A stretch of 64,000 nt of DNA. Source: JANNBN01 sp031385545 (GTDB lineage Bacteria; Actinomycetota; Acidimicrobiia; Acidimicrobiales; JANYDT01). The translations under genes were made by a program, and so were the position numbers. Of this stretch, positions 33,142 through 41,615 are shown piece by piece (within the stretch, counting starts at the first letter, position 1; each line of letters opens with the position of its first letter). Below the pieces are notes generated by a model, which saw nothing but the letters and a program-made list of their open reading frames with translations, did no database searches and was not told the DNA's origin. Location: positions 62,001-126,000 of the forward strand of contig JANNBN010000166.1 in assembly GCA_031385545.1 (NCBI GenBank), read 5' to 3'.

Positions 33142-34647
33142 TCATGGTTGGCGACCCGCACAGCTTGGCTGAGCTGCCAGCCAACCGCTTGCTGCGCTGA
33201 GGACGGGATCCTGTGCGGTGCCGAAGACGCTCCACTCGACACCGACCGGTTCATCGGCGTTGATCGGGCCGTCGTAGACCTTCCCGGCACGATCCAAGTC
33301 GTAGCTGTGGGTGACCATCAGGAACGAGTTGTCCGGCATGCGTATCCCCACGTTGGCACTGGTCACGCCGACCGTGGGCGCTCCGAACGACCGCGACGAC
33401 GGGCGGCCGATAAACGCGATGGTTGCGATCTCACCGGCTGAAGCGGTCTGGCTGGAGATCAAGACCGCAACCGGAACACCCGGGTCTCGCAGCCGCGCAG
33501 CAACTGCGTTGCTCCAGGCTGGTCTGTTGTCGATCAGCACCTTGCCGCCGCTGAACCGCAACTGTTCCCGGGTGTCGTCGCCGTACACGAACCCACCGAC
33601 CACCTGCTCGGGAAAGAACGGCTCCAGCACACTCATCATCGAGAACGGAAACCCGCCGGAGTTGCGCCGCAGGTCAAGCACCCAGCCGCAGGGACTGATC
33701 TGTTGCTCAACCGACCCAACGGCTGCCACACCGGCAGTCGCGAAGGCCGACTCGTTGTCCGCTGTCCCGGTGGAGCCGGGAAGTTCGATATATCCAAGCC
33801 GCCCGTCAAGCGCACGGGCGCTTGGCACCTCGGCAGTCTTGAGTTCGCCGCGTCGCACCGTGAACTCCATCTCACCGACCGGCGGTCGATTGACCCTGAT
33901 CACAGCGGTCTCGACCGCACGCTCGGCAGCGGTGGTTGCCAGGAACGGTTTGCCGTTGAACGACACGATGCGGTCGAGGGTGCGAATGCCTGCCTGCTCT
34001 GCGGGTGAACCTGGAACCACGAAGATCACATCGGGCGGATACACCTTCAACCCGAACCCGGTGCTTGTTCCCTCCAACAACGACCGCGCGGCCATTGGTT
34101 CGAGAAACGCCGAGTGTCCGTCGCCGAGATCCTTCACGGTCTGACGCAGGATCGGATAGAGATCACTGATTACCTGCGCGGGAGCGCCGATGATCCGGGC
34201 CCGATCCGTGATGGCGCGCACATCGACCGTACGCCGACGAACCCAATACCGTTCGATGAACGCCAACGCGTCAGCCAGGTACTTCGACGGAGACGGCAAC
34301 GGAGTCGACACGACCGGACCGGTCACGGTGGTGGCCGGGGCAAGGGTTGGCAATGGGGACGGACCGGAAGTCGCAGGGGCCGAGATCACAGGCACCGGGG
34401 CGGATGTCGTGGACGATGTCGTGGACGATGTCGTCGCCCGGCGCTTCGTAACCGTGCGGCGGGTTGTCGGCGTTTTTCGAGCTGGCCGTCTGACCGTCCG
34501 AACGACTGAAACAGCGGCGTCGGCGCGAGGATTTTCTGTCACGAGTGGAACCAGCACAACTGCTATAGCAATGAGGGTCACCAAGGCCACAACCCGCCGC
34601 GGAAACTGAAAGCGCTGCCAGCGCACGTGGCGTTGGAAACAAGGCAT
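33142..34647 (-). CDS. S41-family C-terminal processing peptidase, membrane-anchored
   Basis: A 501-residue protein: a basic N-terminus and one signal-anchor helix at about 20-37 (VALVTLIAIAVVLVPLV), a Thr/Ser/Pro-rich spacer (about 50-120), a PDZ-like domain (STGFGLKVYPPDVIFVVPG, about 190-260) and the S41 catalytic domain. The nucleophile lies in SSQTASAGEIATIAF, and WVLDLRRNSGG is the conserved strand before it. It would cleave exported proteins on the outer side of the membrane. The spacer contains a 12-bp tandem repeat. It is divergent from the BMP transport operon and probably cotranscribed with the aldolase gene 34 bp downstream. Confidence 0.87.
   Translation of the reverse strand: MPCFQRHVRWQRFQFPRRVVALVTLIAIAVVLVPLVTENPRADAAVSVVRTVRRPARKTPTTRRTVTKRRATTSSTTSSTTSAPVPVISAPATSGPSPLPTLAPATTVTGPVVSTPLPSPSKYLADALAFIERYWVRRRTVDVRAITDRARIIGAPAQVISDLYPILRQTVKDLGDGHSAFLEPMAARSLLEGTSTGFGLKVYPPDVIFVVPGSPAEQAGIRTLDRIVSFNGKPFLATTAAERAVETAVIRVNRPPVGEMEFTVRRGELKTAEVPSARALDGRLGYIELPGSTGTADNESAFATAGVAAVGSVEQQISPCGWVLDLRRNSGGFPFSMMSVLEPFFPEQVVGGFVYGDDTREQLRFSGGKVLIDNRPAWSNAVAARLRDPGVPVAVLISSQTASAGEIATIAFIGRPSSRSFGAPTVGVTSANVGIRMPDNSFLMVTHSYDLDRAGKVYDGPINADEPVGVEWSVFGTAQDPVLSAASGWLAAQPSCAGRQP
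34403..34435 (-). repeat. 12-bp tandem repeat in S41 peptidase linker
   Basis: The plus-strand unit GATGTCGTGGAC occurs twice plus nine bases of a third copy, encoding STTS repeats in the Ser/Thr-rich spacer of the peptidase. It is frame-preserving. Confidence 0.8.
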
Positions 34648-34706
34648 GCACCGACGATACGGGACGGGGGCAGCAACAGCGGCGGGCCCAGCAGCGGGTC
34701 ACACAC

Positions 34707-34833
34707 TGTCCGGACAACTACCTCTGTTCACGTATCGGAAACGCTGCGCCGATTGCCGGGGGTCCTCGCGCGCTTGTAACGTAGCTCTTACTCACCAGGT
34801 GCGACTCGTCGGTCGAACCAGTTCTGTCAGAAC
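34707..34833. promoter_or_regulatory. Divergent promoter region with two perfect palindromes
   Basis: The 227-bp gap between the S41 peptidase and the BMP gene holds TGTCCGGACA (34707-34716) and GTTCTGTCAGAAC (34821-34833, 6-bp arms). The second is 42 bp before the BMP start, a plausible operator for a nucleoside-responsive regulator. I could not define -10 and -35 elements confidently. Confidence 0.4.
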
Positions 34834-34874
34834 ACTCACCGGCGATTTGCTCCCCATTTGGAGGTACCCACCAC

Positions 34875-35945
34875 ATGAAGCTCACCCGCAGCGCACTCGC
34901 TGCGACGATCGCAATCACCGGGGCATTACTTGTCGCCCCGGCAGCGAACTCGCAAGATCAGAAGGCCGTTGCCTTGATGTTCGACCTCACCGGTCGCGGC
35001 GACAAGTCGTTCAACGACGCAGCAGCCGCCGGCCTGGACAAGGCCAAGGCCGAGTTCCCAACCCTGAAGGCCACCGAGTCGGTTCCGTCCGGCGCTGACG
35101 GCGACCGTGCCGAGCGCCTCAAGACTGTCCTGGCCGACAAGAACGGCCTGGTCATCTGCGTCGGTTTCCTCTGGACGCCTGACTGCTCCAAGGGTGCCAA
35201 GGCCAACCCCGGCGTGTACTTCGCGTCGATCGACGACAACCTCTCCGACCAGGACGAGGGCGCCAACAAGGGCAAGCCACTGCCGAACGCTGCTGGCTTC
35301 ACGTTTGCAGAGAACGAAGGCTCGTACCTCGTTGGCTACATCGCCGGCCTGAAGACCAAGACCAATAAGGTCGGCTTCATCGGCGGCGTCGAGATCGACC
35401 TCATCAAGAAGTTCGAGGCAGGCTTCGAGGCAGGCGCAAAAGCCGCTAACAAGAAGATCAAAATCACCCAGAAGTACGCTTCCCAGCCACCAGACTTCTC
35501 GGGATTCACCGACGTGCCGAAGGGCAAGGCGCTTGCCGCAGCGATGTACAAGAGCGGCATCGACGTCATCTATGTGGCAGCAGGTTCCACCGGTAACGGT
35601 GCGTTCATCGCCGCCAAGGAATCGGGCAAGAAGCCCGGCACCATCTACGCCATCGGCGTCGACTCCGACCAGTACAAGACCATCTCGCAGGCCAATGGCC
35701 GTGACTACATCCTCAGCTCGATGCTGAAGAAGGTCGACGTCGCTGCGTATAACGCCATCAAGGGTTACGTCAATGGCAAGCCCATCACCGGTGCCCAGGT
35801 TCTCGACCTCAAGGCCGGCGGTGTCGACTTCTCGAAGAGCAACACCAAGCTGCTCGACGCCAAGACCGTGACCAAGATCGAAGCCGTGAAGAAAGACATC
35901 ATCGCCGGAAAGATCTCGGTGCCAACCACACCGACACGTAAGTAG
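34875..35945 (+). CDS. BMP-family (PnrA-like) ABC substrate-binding protein
   Basis: A 356-residue exported protein. Residues 1 to about 26 are a signal peptide (LTRSALAATIAITGALLVAPA then ANSQDQ). The mature part has the BMP pattern: ALMFDLTGRGDKSFNDAAAAG at the start and KVGFIGGVEIDLIKKFEAGF near 165. BMP/PnrA proteins bind purine nucleosides for ABC uptake, which fits the downstream ATPase, two permeases and cytidine deaminase. Unlike most family members it has no lipobox cysteine, so membrane tethering is not obvious. ATG 34875 has TTTGGAGG before it. A strong hairpin lies between this gene and the ATPase gene. Confidence 0.9.
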   Translation: MKLTRSALAATIAITGALLVAPAANSQDQKAVALMFDLTGRGDKSFNDAAAAGLDKAKAEFPTLKATESVPSGADGDRAERLKTVLADKNGLVICVGFLWTPDCSKGAKANPGVYFASIDDNLSDQDEGANKGKPLPNAAGFTFAENEGSYLVGYIAGLKTKTNKVGFIGGVEIDLIKKFEAGFEAGAKAANKKIKITQKYASQPPDFSGFTDVPKGKALAAAMYKSGIDVIYVAAGSTGNGAFIAAKESGKKPGTIYAIGVDSDQYKTISQANGRDYILSSMLKKVDVAAYNAIKGYVNGKPITGAQVLDLKAGGVDFSKSNTKLLDAKTVTKIEAVKKDIIAGKISVPTTPTRK

Positions 35946-35976
35946 TCAGACGAAACGGGCCATCCAGCCCATGATG

Positions 35977-36007
35977 ACTGGCGGGGTGGCCAAGCCGCCC
36001 CGCCAGT
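35977..36007 (+). terminator. Hairpin between substrate-binding protein and ATPase genes
   Basis: ACTGGCGGGG (35977-35986) pairs perfectly with CCCCGCCAGT (35998-36007); the loop contains a further GGC/GCC pair, so the stem may reach 13-14 bp. GTTTCTGAT follows. Such stem-loops after substrate-binding protein genes usually attenuate read-through or protect the upstream message, raising binding protein over transporter. A TGGCG next to the ATPase start repeats part of the stem. Confidence 0.6.
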
Positions 36008-36028
36008 GTTTCTGATAGGAACACTGGC

Positions 36029-37570
36029 GTGAGCAACCTCGCCATCGAGCTTCACGACATCGTGAAGCGCTTCCCCGGTGTCGTCGCCAACGACGGGGTC
36101 GACCTCAAGGTCGAAACCGGAACCATTCACGCCATCATCGGCGAGAACGGCGCAGGCAAATCAACGTTGATGAAGACGCTGTACGGCGCGCACCAGCCCG
36201 ACGAAGGCACCATCACGGTCAACGGTTCCGTCAAAGTGTTCCGGTCACCGAAGGATGCCATCGCAGAAGGCATCGGCATGGTGTTCCAGCACTTCATGTT
36301 GGCGGAGAACCTCACCGTGTGGGAGAACGTGGTCCTGGGCAACGAACCAGGCTCCCCGTTCGCCATCAACGCCCGCAAAGCCCGCCAGCGCATCACGGAG
36401 CTGAGCCTGCGCTATGGGCTCGACGTCCACCCCGATGCGATGATCAGCGACCTTGGAGTCGGCCAACGGCAACGGGTCGAGATCCTCAAGGTGCTCTACC
36501 GTGGCGCACGCATCTTGATCCTCGACGAGCCCACAGCAGTCCTTGTTCCCCAGGAGGTCGACGAGCTGTTCGCGTCGCTGCGCGAGTTGGTTGCACAGGG
36601 CGCAACCATCATCTTCATCTCGCACAAGCTGTTGGAGGTGTTGTCCGTCGCCGATGCCATCACCGTCATCCGGGCCGGTAAGACGGTCGCCGAAGTGAGC
36701 GACCCATCGACTGTGACGTCTCGGGACTTGGCTGAGCTGATGGTGGGCTCGGAACTGCCCACGCCCGAGACAACAGGCAGCACCGTCACCGATCACGTCA
36801 TGCTGCAGATTGCCGGTCTCGATGTTCCGGCCACGGCCGGCGGCGCCGGGGTCGCAGCGCTGGCCGTGCGCGGCGTGTCGCTCACCGTTCGCGCAGGCGA
36901 GATCGTCGGCATCGCCGGTGTCGAGGGCAATGGCCAGGCCGAACTCCTCGAAGCAATCATGGGCGTGCGGCCTATCAAGGCCGGGGCCATCGGCTTCGAC
37001 GGGACGGACATCACTCACTGGTCAACCAAACAACGACGCGAGAGCGGCATCGGGTACGTTCCGGAAGACCGACACCGCGACGGTCTGGTGCTCACGTTTC
37101 CGCTGTGGGAAAACGCGGCGCTCGGCCATCAGGGCGCAGCTCCGTTCTCTAACGGCCCCTGGATGAACGCCGCTGGCTCTCGGGCCTTCACCCGTCAGGT
37201 CATCGAAGACTTCGACGTCCGCACGCCAGGAACCGATGTCGCTGCGCTTGCGTTGTCCGGCGGCAACCAGCAAAAGCTCATCGTTGGTCGCGAGATGCTG
37301 ACCAACCCGAAGGTGTTAATTGCCGCACATCCAACCCGCGGCATCGACGTGGGCGCGCAGGCAGCGGTGTGGGACTCCATGCGAGACGCCCGTGCAAAGG
37401 GGCTCGGCATCCTGCTCGTCTCGGCCGACCTCGAAGAGCTGATCGGTCTCTCGGACCGCCTGCTGGTGTTGTTCCACGGCGAACTGGTCGCCGAGCTCGA
37501 CCCACTGCACATCACCTCCGCCGAACTGGGCAGCTACATGACCGGAGCAAAGGTGACAACGTCAGCATGA
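36029..37570 (+). CDS. Nucleoside ABC transporter, double ATPase subunit
   Basis: A 513-residue protein with two ABC domains. The first has Walker A GENGAGKST (about 38), a signature LGVGQRQRVEIL and Walker B ILILDEPTAVL. The second has a degenerate Walker A (GVEGNGQAEL), a good signature LSGGNQQKLIVG and a variant Walker B ending AAHPTRGID. This asymmetry is normal for sugar/nucleoside ABC ATPases of the RbsA/BMP-associated group. It energises uptake together with the two following permeases. The start is GTG 36029 with GATAGGA 9 bp upstream, and the stop overlaps the first permease ATG as ATGA. Confidence 0.93.
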   Translation: MSNLAIELHDIVKRFPGVVANDGVDLKVETGTIHAIIGENGAGKSTLMKTLYGAHQPDEGTITVNGSVKVFRSPKDAIAEGIGMVFQHFMLAENLTVWENVVLGNEPGSPFAINARKARQRITELSLRYGLDVHPDAMISDLGVGQRQRVEILKVLYRGARILILDEPTAVLVPQEVDELFASLRELVAQGATIIFISHKLLEVLSVADAITVIRAGKTVAEVSDPSTVTSRDLAELMVGSELPTPETTGSTVTDHVMLQIAGLDVPATAGGAGVAALAVRGVSLTVRAGEIVGIAGVEGNGQAELLEAIMGVRPIKAGAIGFDGTDITHWSTKQRRESGIGYVPEDRHRDGLVLTFPLWENAALGHQGAAPFSNGPWMNAAGSRAFTRQVIEDFDVRTPGTDVAALALSGGNQQKLIVGREMLTNPKVLIAAHPTRGIDVGAQAAVWDSMRDARAKGLGILLVSADLEELIGLSDRLLVLFHGELVAELDPLHITSAELGSYMTGAKVTTSA

Positions 37571-38661
37571 ACGACCTGAAGAAGACGCTCACCCCAGCAT
37601 TCATCGCACTCGCCATTGCCTTCGCAATCGCCTCGGTGGTGCTGCTCGTCTCGGGCCACAGCCCGCTCACTGCGTACCGCGCGATGTGGAAAAACTTCGC
37701 GACGCTCGACGGTGTCGTGACATCGATCAACGTTGGTGCCCGGTATTACATCGCAGCCATCGCCATTGCGGTGGCCCTCAAGATGAACCTGTTCAACATC
37801 GGCACCAACGGCCAGTACCAGCTTGGTGCGATGTTCGGCGCGGTTGTGGGTGCGGCAGTCAAACTGCCAGCCCCGTTGCATGTTGCACTCACCCTTTCGG
37901 TTGCTTTCGCAGCCGGGGCAGTGTGGGCTGCGCTCGTTGCGGTGTTGCACAACACGCGTAACGTGCATCCCGTCGTGGCCGCCATCATGCTCAACGGTGT
38001 CGCGTCGTCGGTGATCACGTACCTCATGCAAAGCACGTGGACGAACTTCAAGAACCCTGCTCTCAAGGAGTACGGCTCGACACGGCCGATTCCGCGGTCG
38101 GGGCAACTTCCGGTGTGGAAGATCGGCAGCAGCGTCCTGCAGAGCTACGTGCTGCTTGCCGTCGCTGTCGGCATCGGTTTTTACTTGCTCGTCTATCGCA
38201 CTCGGTTCGGCTTTGACCTCCGGGCATCCGGTGGAAACCCGGGCGCAGCGCGCTCATCGGGCGTCGATCCGAAACGCATGGTGCTCATCACCTTGGCAAT
38301 CTCGGGCGGCGTCGCCGGGCTCATCGGAATGGGCATCGTTCTGTCGTCCAACGATCAGCTCACATACGGGGACCGGTTCCCGGGAGCGCTCGGGTTCACC
38401 GGCATCGGCATCGCGCTGCTGGGCCGCAACCATCCTGCGGGGGTTGCGGCCGCTGCGTTTCTCTGGGCGGCTCTTGACCAAGGCGCGCGGGGTTTGGTCA
38501 CGGTCAACATCACCGGCGAGATCGCCGTCATCCTGCAGGGCGCACTGCTGTTCATCGCCGTCATCGTGTACGCGGTGTGGGAACGCAAGTTCCTCGCAGC
38601 AACAATCAGAGACGCTGCAGCCCGAACTGCCGCCGCCCGCCAGGAAGCGGCTGCAGCATGA
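37567..38661 (+). CDS. Nucleoside ABC transporter permease 1
   Basis: A 364-residue polytopic protein of the BPD_transp_2 type (about eight to ten helices). Recognisable segments are ALKMNLFNIGTNGQYQLGA (about 75-93) and YRTRFGFDLRASGGNPGAARSSGV (about 212-235), the cytoplasmic coupling loop of this permease class. Together with the second permease it forms the membrane channel for nucleosides. Translation is coupled at both ends by ATGA overlaps (37567 and 38658). The C-terminus is Ala-rich. Confidence 0.9.
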   Translation: MNDLKKTLTPAFIALAIAFAIASVVLLVSGHSPLTAYRAMWKNFATLDGVVTSINVGARYYIAAIAIAVALKMNLFNIGTNGQYQLGAMFGAVVGAAVKLPAPLHVALTLSVAFAAGAVWAALVAVLHNTRNVHPVVAAIMLNGVASSVITYLMQSTWTNFKNPALKEYGSTRPIPRSGQLPVWKIGSSVLQSYVLLAVAVGIGFYLLVYRTRFGFDLRASGGNPGAARSSGVDPKRMVLITLAISGGVAGLIGMGIVLSSNDQLTYGDRFPGALGFTGIGIALLGRNHPAGVAAAAFLWAALDQGARGLVTVNITGEIAVILQGALLFIAVIVYAVWERKFLAATIRDAAARTAAARQEAAAA

Positions 38662-39923
38662 TCACGACACTTCTCGATCGATGGCTTTCGGCGCGGTGGC
38701 AGCGCACGGTTGCCTCGTTCCTCGGTTTCGTCGCGCTGCTGGCAGTCGCCGGCCGCCTGTTCAGCTCACGCGGTGAAGATGGGAGCGGTGCCGGCCTCAC
38801 CGGTTCTCCCACCGTCAGCACCGCGCTCGGTTTTGCCGTGCCGGTTGTCCTTGCCGGCCTGGGAGGCCTGGTGTCAGAACGCGCCGGCGTCATCAACATC
38901 GGGTTGGAAGGCATGATGATCCTCGGCACCTGGGGTGCTGGGTTTCTCGGGTGGCATATGGGTCCGTGGGGTGCGCTGTTGGGTGGTCTCATCGGCGGTC
39001 TCATCGGCGGCGCGTTGCACGCGTTGGCAACGGTCACGTTCGCCGTGGACCAGACCGTGTCAGGCGTTGCGATCAACATCGCATCGCTTGGCATCTGCAG
39101 GTACCTCAGCGACATCTTCTTCAACGGCAAAGGCAACGAGGGCGACCTCGGCACCATTGCAGACTCGCCATCCGTCGCCAACTTCGGTTCTCGCGCCTCG
39201 GTGCCGTTCATCGGTGACCCGCTGCAGTCGCTTGAAGATCGGCACTGGTTCTTGATCTCTGACCTCGCAGGTGTTGTACGAGGACTTCTGGTCGACGTGG
39301 CGTGGAGTTCAGTGCTGTTGCTGGTGCTGGTCCCGGTGATCTGGTACCTGGTCTGGCGCACCCCGTTCGGGCTGCGGCTCCGCAGCGCAGGCGAGAAGCC
39401 CGCAGCGGCTGAGTCGCTCGGGGTCAACGTGGTGCGCACGAAATGGATCGCTGTCGTGATGTCTGGCGGACTGTCAGGCCTGGGCGGTGCCTGGTTGGTG
39501 CTCGACAGTCTGAAGTACCAGCAGGGCATGACCGCCAACCGCGGGTATCTCGGCCTTGCTGCGATGATCTTCGGTAACTGGATGCCAGCCATGCTCTTCG
39601 TCGGAGCGATGCTGTTCAGCTTCAGTCAGTCCGTCGGGTTCCAGTTGGGTTACGAATCCCGCGCCCTCATCGGCGCCGTGGGAATGGCGTTCGCGCTCGG
39701 CACCATCTGGACCGGCTTGCGCCGCAAGGTGATTCCCACCGTGCTCATGGCGTTGGTATCCATCGGCACCCTGGTGTTCGCGGCTCGGAACAAAGCCATC
39801 AACGATGCTCTCATCAAGGCCCTTCCGTATGTGCTGACTCTCGTCGTGTTGGCTGTCGCGTCGAAACGTCAGCGGCCTCCGGCGGCGTCGGGGGTTCCGT
39901 ACATCAAAGGCCACGCCGGATGA
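38658..39923 (+). CDS. Nucleoside ABC transporter permease 2
   Basis: A 421-residue polytopic protein homologous in layout to permease 1. LGGLVSERAGVINIGLEGM (about 73-91) and YLVWRTPFGLRLRSAGEKPAAAES (about 232-255) are the typical family segments; the latter is the coupling loop contacting the ATPase. An extra loop of about 60 residues (NGKGNEGDLGTIADS onwards) sits in the middle. The ATG at 38658 overlaps the upstream stop and the stop overlaps the cdd ATG, so transporter and deaminase are translationally linked. Confidence 0.9.
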   Translation: MITTLLDRWLSARWQRTVASFLGFVALLAVAGRLFSSRGEDGSGAGLTGSPTVSTALGFAVPVVLAGLGGLVSERAGVINIGLEGMMILGTWGAGFLGWHMGPWGALLGGLIGGLIGGALHALATVTFAVDQTVSGVAINIASLGICRYLSDIFFNGKGNEGDLGTIADSPSVANFGSRASVPFIGDPLQSLEDRHWFLISDLAGVVRGLLVDVAWSSVLLLVLVPVIWYLVWRTPFGLRLRSAGEKPAAAESLGVNVVRTKWIAVVMSGGLSGLGGAWLVLDSLKYQQGMTANRGYLGLAAMIFGNWMPAMLFVGAMLFSFSQSVGFQLGYESRALIGAVGMAFALGTIWTGLRRKVIPTVLMALVSIGTLVFAARNKAINDALIKALPYVLTLVVLAVASKRQRPPAASGVPYIKGHAG

Positions 39924-40357
39924 CTCCCATGTCTCATGCTCCGGTCGACTGGGACGCCGTCCGGTCCGCCGCCAAGGCTGCGACCGAGTTCTCATACGCT
40001 CCGTATTCGCGCTTACAGGTTGGTGCGGCAGCGCTGATGGACGACGGCATCATCATCAACGGGTGCAACGTGGAAAATGCGTCGCTCGGGCTGGCGTTCT
40101 GTGCCGAGGTAACGCTTCTCGGAAAGATGCACATGGCCGGATACGGACGCGGTCACATGGTGGCGTTTGCGGCAACCGACCAGTACGGCAGGCGACTCAC
40201 CCCATGCGGACGCTGTCGACAGCTGCTGATGGAGAACGGTGGACCGGATCTGCTGGTCGACGGTGCGCCTCACCCGCGCCCGATGCGCGAGCTACTGCCG
40301 GACTGGTTCGGTCCCGAGGATCTTCCGACCGCGATCGAAGACACCGACAACGGCTGA
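39920..40357 (+). CDS. cdd: Cytidine deaminase
   Basis: A 145-residue zinc-dependent deaminase converting (deoxy)cytidine to (deoxy)uridine. Zn ligands are Cys61 in FCAEV (with catalytic Glu63) and Cys96/Cys99 in TPCGRCRQ; NVENASL is the ribose-binding segment. The Arg that usually follows CAE is Val here. Length is close to the usual 130-150. The ATG at 39920 overlaps the permease stop (ATGA), tying salvage directly to uptake. The stop codon lies inside a hairpin shared with the convergent gene. Confidence 0.93.
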   Translation: MTPMSHAPVDWDAVRSAAKAATEFSYAPYSRLQVGAAALMDDGIIINGCNVENASLGLAFCAEVTLLGKMHMAGYGRGHMVAFAATDQYGRRLTPCGRCRQLLMENGGPDLLVDGAPHPRPMRELLPDWFGPEDLPTAIEDTDNG

Positions 40358-40371
40358 CCCGCCGGTCAGCC
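40352..40371. terminator. Bidirectional hairpin containing both convergent stop codons
   Basis: GGCTGACC (40352-40359) pairs perfectly with GGTCAGCC (40364-40371) over a CGCC loop. The left arm includes the cdd TGA and the right arm the TGA of the minus-strand MetE-like gene. It is symmetrical and could end transcription from both sides. Confidence 0.55.
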
Positions 40372-41484
40372 CCACACGTCTGCGGCAGTCTCGACCACCA
40401 GGCGCAGCTTGTTGCGCTGATCTTCGACGGCGATGTTGTTGCCGTGCACAGTGCTGGAGAACCCGCATTGCGGGCTGATGCATAGTTGGTCGAGCGGGGC
40501 GTACTGGGCGGCTTCGTCAATGCGCCGCTTCAGATCGTCCTTGGACTCCATCGCCCCGAACTTTGTGGTGACAAGACCAAGCACCACGATCTTGTCCTTT
40601 GCGAGGTATCGCAGCGGGCGGAAATCTCCGGACCGATCGTCGTCGTACTCCAGGAAGAACGCGTCAAGGTTCATCTCTGACAACAGCGCCTCGGCAACCG
40701 GTTCGTAGTTGCCTGTCGCAGCATGCGTGCTCTTGAAATTGCCCCTGCACAGGTGCATGGCAAGCGTCATGCCGGCAGGCTTGCGGGCTACCACCTTGTT
40801 GATGAACATCGCGTAGCGGTGCGGCAGCTCGTTGGGATCGTCGCCGCGTTGGCGGGCCGCCTCGCGCATCCGCTCATCGCAGAGGTAGGCCATGTTGGTG
40901 TCGTCCATCTGCACGTAGGTACAGCCAGCGTCGGCCAGTGATTGCAGCTCGGCCCCGTATGCATCGGCAACGTCGTCGTAGAAGTCTGGGTCCAGTTCGG
41001 GATATGCCTCGGCGTCTATGCCGGCGCGGCCGCCGCGGAAGTGCAGCATCGTGGGCGACGGAATCGACACCTTTGGCGTACGGCCTGGGGTGACTTGCGT
41101 TGCCAGGTACTCGAAGTCGGCGCGCTGGATATCTGAGATGTGGCGCACCGGGCCGATCACTGTCATCACCGGCGGTGACAACTCTTCGCTACCGTCGGGC
41201 CGGGTGATGGTGACCGGAACCTCGGTGTGCACCCCTCCCAACTGCTGCAAGAAGTCGATGTGGAAGTAGGTTCGCCGGAATTCGCCGTCGGTGATGGACT
41301 GCAGGCCTACGTCTTGCTGGAATGCCACGATGTCACTGATCGCTCGGTCTTCGATCTCACGAAGGCGCTCGGCGCTGATCTCGCCCCGCTCGAAGAAGGC
41401 AGCACGTGCGTCAAGCAGTGCCGCGGGACGCAGAAAGCTACCCACATGGTCAGCTCTGAACGGCGGAGCGGTCCGAGCTGACAT
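40366..41484 (-). CDS. Cobalamin-independent methionine synthase (MetE C-terminal)-family protein
   Basis: A 372-residue protein corresponding to the catalytic C-terminal half of MetE. It starts with DHVGSFLRP, has DGEFRRTYFHIDF, and carries probable zinc ligands in MHLCRGNF and CISPQCGFSS near the C-terminus. Stand-alone proteins of this size include archaeal-type core methionine synthases, methylcobalamin-dependent variants and epoxyalkane:CoM transferases, so the methyl donor and acceptor are not certain. ATG 41484 has a clear GGAGG 9 bp upstream; a longer frame was rejected. It converges on cdd and diverges from the acyl-CoA synthetase gene. Confidence 0.82.
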   Translation of the reverse strand: MSARTAPPFRADHVGSFLRPAALLDARAAFFERGEISAERLREIEDRAISDIVAFQQDVGLQSITDGEFRRTYFHIDFLQQLGGVHTEVPVTITRPDGSEELSPPVMTVIGPVRHISDIQRADFEYLATQVTPGRTPKVSIPSPTMLHFRGGRAGIDAEAYPELDPDFYDDVADAYGAELQSLADAGCTYVQMDDTNMAYLCDERMREAARQRGDDPNELPHRYAMFINKVVARKPAGMTLAMHLCRGNFKSTHAATGNYEPVAEALLSEMNLDAFFLEYDDDRSGDFRPLRYLAKDKIVVLGLVTTKFGAMESKDDLKRRIDEAAQYAPLDQLCISPQCGFSSTVHGNNIAVEDQRNKLRLVVETAADVWG

Positions 41485-41615
41485 GGTGTGAACCTCCAGG
41501 AAGCCGCTGATGCGGTCAATCCGCTGAATCTTAGGGAGCAAGCTGGCGATCTGGGCGGCGAAAAACGACCACCACGACTGTGGAACGTGCAGCACGTCCG
41601 GCCAATACTGGCTCG

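Noticed and set aside
33142..33145. ATGA that looks like a coupled start for the class II aldolase
   Set aside because: The ATG at 33145 is out of frame with the aldolase and leads to a ten-codon frame only.
41485..41615. Riboswitch (for example SAM or cobalamin) upstream of the MetE-like gene
   Set aside because: The spacer is about 130 bp and I find no conserved riboswitch core in it.
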